In this document: positions 57,534 to 64,000 of the stretch, piece by piece | How the letters are laid out: each line of letters starts with the position of its first letter | Numbering within the stretch: position 1 is the stretch's first letter | Assembly (NCBI GenBank): GCA_045863555.1 | Contig: BTUU01000010.1 | Coordinates: 1 to 64,000, forward strand | Reading direction: 5' to 3' | DNA length: 64,000 bases | Origin: JACRLV01 sp045863555 | Lineage (GTDB): Bacteria > Planctomycetota > Phycisphaerae > UBA1845 > Fen-1342 | Program-made: the position numbers and the translations under genes | Notes under the pieces: model-generated | Seen by the model: the letters and a program-made list of their open reading frames with translations, nothing else | What the model was told of the DNA's origin: nothing | Database searches by the model: none

Positions 57534-58763
57534 ATGACCCGCTTCGACCCGACCGTTTCCCTTGCGAACATGCGGCACGAATTCGGCGAACACGGCGGCG
57601 TGAATATGTCGATCGAGGCGAGCACGACGTTCACGGTCATGCACGCCTCGACGATGCCGGAGATCTTCCACGGACAGGCCGGACCGGACAGCAGCGGCGG
57701 CGGCTGCTACCTCTACGGGCGGCACTTCAACCCGACGGTGTACGTGCTCGGGCGCGAGATCGCGGCGATCGAGGGCGCACAGGCGGGGTATGCCACGGCC
57801 AGCGGGCTGGCGGCGATCTCGGCGGCGCTGCTCCAGATCTGCGGCCACGGCGACCACATCGTCGCGGGGAACACGATCTACGGCGGCACCTTCGCGCTGC
57901 TGAATGAATATCTGCCGGCCAAGGCGAACATCCGCACAACGTTCGTGTCGGCGCACGATCCGGCGGCCGTCGAGCAGGCGATCACGCCGCGGACGAAGGC
58001 GATCTATGTCGAGACGGTCAGCAACCCCACGCTGCGGGTCGCGGACATCCCGCGGCTGGCAAAGATCGCCAAGGCGCGGGGGGTGCTGCTGGTCGTCGAC
58101 AACACGTTTACGCCGATGATCGTGAGCCCGATCGTGCTCGGGGCGGACGTGGTGGTGCACTCGCTGACGAAGTTCATGAATGGGGCGAGCGACATCATCG
58201 CCGGGGCGATCGTCGGCACGACGGCGTTTATTTCGAGTCTCATGGACCTTCATTCGGGCTCGCTCATGCTGCTGGGGCCGACGATGGACCCGCGGATCGC
58301 GTATGAGATCAGCCTGCGGCTGCCGCACCTGGGGCTGCGGATGGCCGAGCATGGGCGGCGGGCGATGATCTTTGCCCAGCGGCTGGCGGAGCGCGGGCTC
58401 GATGTCGTCTATCCGGGCCTGGAGCGCCACCCGGACCACAAGCTGCTGCGGAGCCTGGCCAACGAGGGGTACGGGCTGGGCGGGATCCTGGGGCTGGACC
58501 TGGGGACGCAGGCGCGGGCGGAGGCGCTGATGGAGACGCTCCAGAACGACGAGCGGTTCGGTTACATGGCCGTGAGCCTCGGGTATTTCGACACGCTGAT
58601 GAGCTGCTCGGCGGCGACGACGTCGAGCGAGCTGAGCGAGGCGGACCAGAAGCGGGCGGGCATCCGGCCGGGGCTGGTTCGGTTCTCGATCGGGATCACG
58701 GGCTCGCTGGATCAGCGGTGGGGGCAGCTGGAGGCGGGGCTGCGGCGGGTGGGGGTGCTTTGA
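57534..58763 (+). CDS. Cystathionine gamma-synthase/methionine gamma-lyase-type PLP enzyme
   Basis: A 409-residue PLP-dependent enzyme of the Cys/Met metabolism family. The Schiff-base Lys is K213 (HSLTKFMNG), the PLP-phosphate region is GYATASGLAAISAAL, and NTFTPMI and SVETVSNPT-like VETVSNPTLRV match the family. Which reaction it catalyses (cystathionine synthesis, direct sulfhydrylation or lyase) cannot be decided from the sequence. metF nearby supports a methionine role. ATG at 57534. It is followed by a G-rich gap. Confidence 0.9.
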   Translation: MTRFDPTVSLANMRHEFGEHGGVNMSIEASTTFTVMHASTMPEIFHGQAGPDSSGGGCYLYGRHFNPTVYVLGREIAAIEGAQAGYATASGLAAISAALLQICGHGDHIVAGNTIYGGTFALLNEYLPAKANIRTTFVSAHDPAAVEQAITPRTKAIYVETVSNPTLRVADIPRLAKIAKARGVLLVVDNTFTPMIVSPIVLGADVVVHSLTKFMNGASDIIAGAIVGTTAFISSLMDLHSGSLMLLGPTMDPRIAYEISLRLPHLGLRMAEHGRRAMIFAQRLAERGLDVVYPGLERHPDHKLLRSLANEGYGLGGILGLDLGTQARAEALMETLQNDERFGYMAVSLGYFDTLMSCSAATTSSELSEADQKRAGIRPGLVRFSIGITGSLDQRWGQLEAGLRRVGVL

Positions 58764-58864
58764 GGGGGGGGGTGGGCGCGGGTCGGGGGCAGCCGGAGAA
58801 TTTGCACCGAGAGCCGCTCAAGCGGGTAGACTTCGATAGGTAGCTGCCTGCGGGAGAATCGGCC

Positions 58865-60730
58865 ATGCAGCGTTGTGTGCTTATTTTTCTCGTCTCCGTC
58901 ATGGCTTCGACAGTTCGGGCCAGTTTCGACCCGCTCAACTTCGCGGAAGTGGTTGGATCCGCGGATCTTATCGTCGCCGGAACGATCGCCGATCTGACGG
59001 AGAGCGATTTCCGGATCGATGTTTCCGACGTGCTGCACGGAGATGGCGGACTCAAGCAATTGCGGGTGAAGCGATTCGGCGACTGGACCTGTGCGAAGCG
59101 GTGGACTCCGTACGCGAACGGGCAACGGCTGTTGTTCTTTCTGTGGTCCGACTCCGATGATGGCGGAGTTTGGCGTATCCTCGGCGCGGGCGACGAAGGC
59201 GAGATGCCGATTGATGGCGAGTTCATCTATCCGGGCGTGTTGCTCAGTGAGCCAACCATCGAGAGACCGACCTTCGAGGTCTACGGGGGCAAGCGATGGC
59301 AGCGCGTTTCGTCGTCTGACTTCGTCGACGCGGTCCGCGGGATTCGTGAGCACTTTCACTTCGCGCGCCGTGACTCTCGGCGCGGCTTTTCCATCCGTCA
59401 GGTCCGGACCAATCGCGATGTATCGGCGTATCGAAAGCGATCGGCCATACACGCGTTGCTGGTAGACGAGCTTCTCATTCAAAAGGCTCGTGACGAGGAT
59501 GCATGGCGCGCGTATCTTGCAAACTACGCCCGCGAGCCCGGGTATGAGAACTGGATCATATGGGCCGCTGCGGCCGTTCAGGACTTCGCTGCGGACGACC
59601 CCCGGCGCATCGGGACTTTGCGCACGTACGTTCAATTCCTGCGCAAGAAGGGTCGCGACGCGCATGCGGATGAAATCGAGAAACAGATTGATGCGATTCC
59701 GCAGCGGCGGCCAGAGATCGTCGACATTCACGTGCGTGCGGGCACACTGGTGGTGGAGCGAGAGGGTTGTCGTTTTGACGCGGTGGACCTGGCGACCGGT
59801 CGCCTGCTGGGTTCCCGCACGATCGAGCTTTCCCCCGCCGGCTCGGCATTCGGCGCTGTGAGCGCAGAGGTTTCCGAGGATGGTCGGCTGATCGCGCACG
59901 CTTCGGGCGCTAAGCTGATCCGGCTCGCGCATCTCTACGGAACACCGCCTGCGGTCTCCGAATTTCCAGTTCCGGAGCGTCTCGCGCACGAGCCCGGCGG
60001 CTGGTATCCCGCAGGGCTTCTTGGCGAGCGGGTCTATGCGAGAACGAATTTTCAGATCGCGGAACTGGACCTTCGCACAGGCCGGCTGATTCGAACTGAC
60101 GAGACCTGGTCCGCGTTTCCGAGCCTATCTCGGAACGGACGCTACATCGTGACACGAAGCTTCCAATCGTCGTCGAACAGGAGTGGCGAAGAAAGCGACC
60201 GGTGCGCGATCGGCGTCAGTGCGCGGGGGAGCGGCGAATTTGAGCGCGCAATCCGGATCGAGGGGCATGGCTACCGGCCTGATCTGCTGGCGGGTCGGCG
60301 GGGTCTCTACATCCGTGGCGGCGCGGCAACGTCGCTTCGCATCGAGCCGTACGATGGCGGGAAGTCGGAATCGCTCGAAACCGGGTCGGTTTCGATCTGT
60401 GACGAGAGTCTCGACGGCGGGTTTATCGCGGTGTCTTCGCCGTCGATAGAACGACTTTCGATGTGGCCGTTCGCCGCCAATCGTAGCCATGCCGTCGAGA
60501 CCATGAAGGTGCCGAACGTGATCCAAGTGTGGGACACGGCGACGAGATGGCGGCGCTTCGAGATCGATCGCGGCGAGCATCTCCAGGCTGCTTTCTCCTC
60601 CAACCCGGATTATCTCGTGTGCACGCGCCTCGAGTCCGAGTTCGGCGAAGACTGGCTCGCGGAATCGGTGCTGCTCTTCGATGCTTCGACGGGGAAGTTC
60701 GTCCGCGAACTGCAATTGCCGCTTGAGTAG
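58865..60730 (+). CDS. Large secreted protein, unknown function
   Basis: A 621-residue exported protein with a signal peptide (about 1-20, MQRCVLIFLVSVMASTVRAS). The first ~300 residues have alpha/beta sequence (ADLIVAGTIADLTESDFRI). The second half is beta-strand-rich with repeats reminiscent of a propeller (GRLLGSRTIELSP, ERVYARTNFQIAELDLRTGRL, GRYIVTRSFQSSS), though no motif is definite. GC content is slightly lower than the neighbours. No family recognised. The chain has no membrane anchor, so it may be released or bound at the surface. Confidence 0.75.
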   Translation: MQRCVLIFLVSVMASTVRASFDPLNFAEVVGSADLIVAGTIADLTESDFRIDVSDVLHGDGGLKQLRVKRFGDWTCAKRWTPYANGQRLLFFLWSDSDDGGVWRILGAGDEGEMPIDGEFIYPGVLLSEPTIERPTFEVYGGKRWQRVSSSDFVDAVRGIREHFHFARRDSRRGFSIRQVRTNRDVSAYRKRSAIHALLVDELLIQKARDEDAWRAYLANYAREPGYENWIIWAAAAVQDFAADDPRRIGTLRTYVQFLRKKGRDAHADEIEKQIDAIPQRRPEIVDIHVRAGTLVVEREGCRFDAVDLATGRLLGSRTIELSPAGSAFGAVSAEVSEDGRLIAHASGAKLIRLAHLYGTPPAVSEFPVPERLAHEPGGWYPAGLLGERVYARTNFQIAELDLRTGRLIRTDETWSAFPSLSRNGRYIVTRSFQSSSNRSGEESDRCAIGVSARGSGEFERAIRIEGHGYRPDLLAGRRGLYIRGGAATSLRIEPYDGGKSESLETGSVSICDESLDGGFIAVSSPSIERLSMWPFAANRSHAVETMKVPNVIQVWDTATRWRRFEIDRGEHLQAAFSSNPDYLVCTRLESEFGEDWLAESVLLFDASTGKFVRELQLPLE

Positions 60731-60780
60731 GTGCAGATCAGCGGGTGATCGACGCTACCGCTGCCCGGATCGACCCGGAC

Positions 60781-61146
60781 TCAGTCTTTTCGAGGGATAA
60801 CCGCGCGACATTGCGCGCACCTTCCGAGGAAGACCGCCGAAAACGATGTACCCCATGGAATTCGATGGAAATTCCCTCCGCACGCCGGACACCTTGCGAA
60901 GTAGACGTCGAACCAGCACGCGAAGTGAGCAACGCTTCCAACGGCCCAGATGATCACGGTGATGACCGAAAGAAGGATGCTCTGGAGCTTGACCGCGAGC
61001 AGTCCCGACAGGCCAAACGCGGCAAATACGAGAACCCCGGAATAAACCCAGCGGCGACGCTTCGCGACAAGCGGAGACCAGTCGGGTTCGTATTTGCTCT
61101 CTGGCTCAACGCCCGTGCAAACCTGCCGTTTCCGAGCAAGGTCAAC
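60781..61146 (-). pseudogene. Zinc-ribbon membrane protein reading frame without a start codon
   Basis: A minus-strand frame of 121 codons closed by TGA encodes a coherent protein: a soluble segment (RKRQVCTGVEPESKYEPDW), two membrane segments (WVYSGVLVFAAFGLSGLLAV and ILLSVITVIIWAVGSVAHFA), and a zinc ribbon (CPACGGNFHRIPW ... CAQCRAVIP). No ATG, GTG or TTG occurs between the in-frame stop at 61147-61149 and the first membrane segment. The 5' part overlaps the end of the Fe-S/NrfD gene. It is either a decayed gene, a missed frameshift, or uses a non-standard start. It matches the ribbon/membrane theme seen three times elsewhere. Confidence 0.55.
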
Positions 61147-62707
61147 TCAGCGGCACGCGCTGCGGGGCCTGGATGAGCACGTGATTGCGGCAGGCGATGC
61201 CGGCCAGCAGCGCGATCGCTGCGAGCCAGGGGATGCCGATCGCCAACGCGAGGGCGGGCAGGACCAGGCCGACGCCCACCACGCCGGCCCAGAACCACGT
61301 CGCGTAGGGTCCGCGAAGGATCAGCTTCGCGGCGAGTTCGGCGTTCTTGTTTACGTGCCGCGGCAGGAATTCGGCGAGGACGAGGACGGCGAGGAGGCCC
61401 GTGGCAACTGCCAGCCACGTATTCGAGGAGACCGGGCGCGACGCCGAGATCATCGCGATCAGTGTGTCGGCGGCCGCGCTTGTCGGCGAGCCTCCGCCGG
61501 CGGGTGCCTCACCCACTAACCCGAGAAGCGCCATGATTGCCGCCCCGGCCACCAGCGCGTCCGCCAGCATCGACACGACGATCAGCGGGTTCTGCCAGTA
61601 GTCGCGGCCCTTCGCCTGCGCGAGCAGGAACGCCGTGTAGACGGCCCCCACTGCCCCCGCAAGCGCCGTCAGCACGCCGACCGTCATCAAGACGCCGCGC
61701 GAACTCGTCGCGAGGCCCAGCAGCCAGCAGAGCGGCACGAGCGCTCCGAACGCGGAGATGACATACGCCCCGCGGACGAGCCAGCTTCGCCACTGCGGCC
61801 GCAGGAGCACGTAGAGGAACCGCCGCGGCTGTTTCAGGTCGCCGACGAGCAGCGCCCCCGTGGCCGCGAGGAAGAGCATCGTCACGATGAACGCGGCCGT
61901 CGGCAGCGGCGTCGAAATCGCGCCAATCGCGTACAGAATCGCGGAAAAAACGGCAGTCCCGCATGCGACGGCCTTGGTCGTGACGTACGCCGAGACCATC
62001 CAGCCCCAGGTCGGCGGCTTGCTGCGCGGGTCGTAGGTCCGCCGGGCGCGGTCTTCGGCCTCGCCCTGGATGATGTTCAGCGCGACGCGGTTGATCTCGC
62101 CTGCGTTGCCGCTCCAGAGGTACTGCTCGCCCGGCGGGGCGGCGGCGGGGTCGAGGGCGGCGGTCTCGCCGCCGACGTAGAAGAGTTTCGGGTGCGTGCC
62201 CTTGTCGACCTTCGGGTATTGGACGCGCTGCTCGCGGTCGAGCCGGCTGATGCGGCTCTCGGGGTCGTCGAGGTCGCCGGAGACGATCGCCTCAACCGGG
62301 CAGACGACGACGCACGCGGGCTCATAGCCGGCGTCGACGCGGTGGGTGCAGTAGTTGCACTTGGCGGCGGTCTGCGTCTCGGGGTCGAGGTAGAGGGCGT
62401 CGTAGGGGCAGGCCTGCATGCAGGCCTTGCAGGCGATGCAGCGGTCGTGATCGAAATCGACGATGCCGTCGGGCCGCGTGTGCAGGGCGGTGACGGGGCA
62501 GATCTCGACGCAGGGGGCGTCCTCGCAGTGGTTGCAGCGCTGCACGTTGAACGAGCGGCGGGTGTTCGGGAACTCGCCCTTCTCGATGTACTTGACCCAG
62601 GTGCGGTTCACGCCGAGCGGCACCTCATGCTCGCTCTTGCAGGCGACGGTGCAGGCGTGGCAGCCGATGCAGACGCGGTTGTCGATCGCGAAGCCGTAGC
62701 GGGCCAT
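61142..62707 (-). CDS. Four-cluster ferredoxin fused to an NrfD-like membrane protein
   Basis: A 521-residue protein. The N-terminal ~200 residues carry sixteen cysteines in the DmsB/PsrB pattern (CIGCHACTVAC, CNHCEDAPCVEICP, CIACKACMQACP, CNYCTHRVDAGYEPACVVVCP), enough for four [4Fe-4S] clusters. The C-terminal half has about eight membrane segments of the NrfD/PsrC type that exchange electrons with quinones. The ferredoxin and anchor are normally separate subunits of a molybdopterin enzyme such as DMSO or polysulfide reductase. No catalytic molybdenum subunit lies nearby. Start ATG at 62707; the frame extends 25 codons upstream with a weak start. Confidence 0.88.
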   Translation of the reverse strand: MARYGFAIDNRVCIGCHACTVACKSEHEVPLGVNRTWVKYIEKGEFPNTRRSFNVQRCNHCEDAPCVEICPVTALHTRPDGIVDFDHDRCIACKACMQACPYDALYLDPETQTAAKCNYCTHRVDAGYEPACVVVCPVEAIVSGDLDDPESRISRLDREQRVQYPKVDKGTHPKLFYVGGETAALDPAAAPPGEQYLWSGNAGEINRVALNIIQGEAEDRARRTYDPRSKPPTWGWMVSAYVTTKAVACGTAVFSAILYAIGAISTPLPTAAFIVTMLFLAATGALLVGDLKQPRRFLYVLLRPQWRSWLVRGAYVISAFGALVPLCWLLGLATSSRGVLMTVGVLTALAGAVGAVYTAFLLAQAKGRDYWQNPLIVVSMLADALVAGAAIMALLGLVGEAPAGGGSPTSAAADTLIAMISASRPVSSNTWLAVATGLLAVLVLAEFLPRHVNKNAELAAKLILRGPYATWFWAGVVGVGLVLPALALAIGIPWLAAIALLAGIACRNHVLIQAPQRVPLS

Positions 62708-62847
62708 GGTTCCCTCGTTCGGGACGGGGACTGTATCGCGCCGCGGCCGGGCGTGAAAACGTGAAAAGAGGGGATTCGACATCCGATGAGTCCGCTACCA
62801 CGTCATCCGCAGAGATCAGAGGGTCGGCGGTCCCGTAGAATGTGTTC

Positions 62848-63417
62848 ATGGTTTTCGCCGCGCACGACGAGCTTGTTTCGCATCGCGGGCTTCGAATGAC
62901 CGCCGACGAGTTCCTTGCGCTCGGCGAGACCGACGAGCGCCTGGAGCTCATTGACGGCGTCGTCTGTGTATCGCCCGGCGCCTCGCTTCCTCATCAGAGA
63001 ATTATTGTGGAACTCGGCCGCCAGGTCGGCGCATTTCTGCGCATGAACCCGATTGGGATCAGTGCGGCGAACGTCGACGTGCGCCTCAGCGATCGCCTCG
63101 TCTATCGCCCCGACCTCATCTACCTCTCCAACGAGAAGGCCGCCCGCTGTGGCGCACGAGTCACCGAAATACCTGATGTAGTCGTCGAAGTGATCTCGCC
63201 CGATTCGTCACGGCTCGATCGCGAGACCAAGAAGCGCGACTACGAGCGCGCCGGCGTGCAGGAATACTGGATCATCGACCCGCTTGTGCCATCGATGGAG
63301 TTCCATCGACTCGAGACTGGCCGATTCGTCGCCGCGGCCGCGGACGACATCCACTTTGAATCCCGAGCGATCCCCGGCTTCGTCCTCGAACTCCCGCCGA
63401 TCCGCGCAATCAGCTGA
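62848..63417 (+). CDS. Uma2 family nuclease-like protein
   Basis: A 189-residue soluble protein with the Uma2/DUF820 fold of the PD-(D/E)XK superfamily. The conserved stretches MTADEFLAL, DERLELIDGVV, VYRPDLIYLS and DVVVEVISPDSS, then RDYERAGVQEYWIIDP, are all present. Family members are abundant in cyanobacteria and planctomycetes; their roles are unclear. ATG at 62848; a GTG six bases earlier is possible. It overlaps the convergent protease gene by 8 bp. Confidence 0.9.
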   Translation: MVFAAHDELVSHRGLRMTADEFLALGETDERLELIDGVVCVSPGASLPHQRIIVELGRQVGAFLRMNPIGISAANVDVRLSDRLVYRPDLIYLSNEKAARCGARVTEIPDVVVEVISPDSSRLDRETKKRDYERAGVQEYWIIDPLVPSMEFHRLETGRFVAAAADDIHFESRAIPGFVLELPPIRAIS

Positions 63418-64000
63418 CGGAGATCATTCCGACGCCCACGTCCGCAGCGATGTGGACGAGAATCGGCGCCGCCAACCCGCCCGTCGATCTTCGAAGCCAG
63501 CCGAGCGCCGCGCCAAAGACCGTTGCCAGCACGATACCCTGCCACCCCGAAGGCACGCCGTAGAGATGCGCGACGCCGAATGAAAGCGCCTGCAAGCCGA
63601 TCACCGCGGCGGACGGCACGACGATTCGGCGGGATGCCTCCCACGCGATGAATCGCCAGACAAATTCCTCGCCCGTCGCGTTGACGATGGCAAATAACGC
63701 GATTCCAGCCGCGACGGAGACGCGCGCCGGGCTCGCGATGAGTTTCGAAGGAACTCCACCGCTCCAGACCGCCAGCGCGGCCACGCTCGCGACCGAAAAT
63801 ACGCCGATCACGACGAAGCCAGCGCTCGTTATCGACCCGCACCGCACGCGCGCCAGGAGTCCTCGTGCGGAGGGCATGGCGTAGAGAACAAGTCCGAAGA
63901 GCACCAGCGAGATCAGCAGCGGATACGGCCAGTGACCCAGCCCAAAGAGCGTGTGGCCCGCCAGCCAGCACGCGGAAAACAAGACGATACTCCGCGATTC
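63410..64000 (-). CDS. CPBP family intramembrane protease, partial
   Basis: A membrane protein of the CPBP (Abi) family, open to the right edge so its N-terminus may be outside. Motif 1 is ATGEEFVWRFIAWE (EExxxR), motif 2 is FGVAHLYGVPSGW with the conserved His, and motif 3 is HIAADVG. These are the catalytic Glu and His of a membrane glutamic endopeptidase. Six or so membrane segments are visible. Role in this organism unknown; some relatives process bacteriocins or lipoproteins. A TTG at 63982 is the only start in view. Confidence 0.85.
   Translation of the reverse strand, partial: ESRSIVLFSACWLAGHTLFGLGHWPYPLLISLVLFGLVLYAMPSARGLLARVRCGSITSAGFVVIGVFSVASVAALAVWSGGVPSKLIASPARVSVAAGIALFAIVNATGEEFVWRFIAWEASRRIVVPSAAVIGLQALSFGVAHLYGVPSGWQGIVLATVFGAALGWLRRSTGGLAAPILVHIAADVGVGMISVS

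Overview
The window is a strongly GC-rich bacterial chromosome segment that most resembles a planctomycete, probably of the Phycisphaerae type. The grounds are several lipoproteins carrying Asn/Gly/Asp-rich spacers, a secreted protein with dockerin-like EF-hand pairs, a planctomycete-style pseudopilin (N-terminal methylation motif plus a late His-Pro-Gly-Gly segment), an abundance of short zinc-ribbon membrane proteins, and a large exopolysaccharide locus full of FkbM methyltransferases, AsnB and heparinase-like proteins. The assignment is an inference; no rRNA or tRNA gene was recognised.

Layout. Positions 1-3746 hold asnS and, just downstream on the same strand, a compact unit of a TIGR04255-family protein and two unknown proteins, then a small membrane protein and the edge of another gene. 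Positions 3856-12762 hold a secreted PDZ protein, an ECF sigma factor with its zinc-finger anti-sigma factor, a secreted protein, dnaA (with a perfect DnaA box nearby), a double-GNAT protein, a thioredoxin-fold lipoprotein and an NHL-propeller lipoprotein. Positions 12907-24052 hold a TlpA-like protein without its redox cysteines, rlmN, a three-gene minus-strand glycosylation unit (flippase-like protein, GT2, and a GT-C enzyme fused to an NPCBM domain), and secreted and membrane proteins including the 24-bp-repeat Asn/Gly/Asp protein.

Positions 24053-52625 form an exopolysaccharide or O-antigen locus, almost all on the plus strand: wecB, a flippase, four GT4 glycosyltransferases, two FkbM methyltransferases, an O-antigen ligase/polymerase-like protein, two AsnB-type amidotransferases, a fused alcohol dehydrogenase/Gfo-Idh-MocA oxidoreductase, an alpha/alpha-toroid protein, a formyltransferase, a heparinase II/III protein and a DUF2723 membrane protein. 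The predicted polymer contains N-acetylmannosamine or its uronate, possibly amidated, formylated and O-methylated. The locus is interrupted by small accessory genes (a PIN toxin-antitoxin pair, a possible nuclease-like protein, a VOC protein, a lone DUF433, an ankyrin protein on the opposite strand) and by at least five unrelated short palindromic or simple repeats. One of these lies inside a coding sequence and another precedes both asnB copies. The initiating glycosyl-phosphate transferase and the Wza/Wzc export parts are not in the window.

Positions 52679-64000 hold a cytochrome c-like lipoprotein followed by a clear intrinsic terminator, further lipoproteins, metF and a cystathionine gamma-synthase-type enzyme (methionine metabolism), a GT-C-like membrane protein, a pseudopilin, a large secreted protein, an orphan four-cluster ferredoxin/NrfD fusion with a start-less zinc-ribbon reading frame behind it, a Uma2 nuclease-like protein and a CPBP protease that runs to the window edge.
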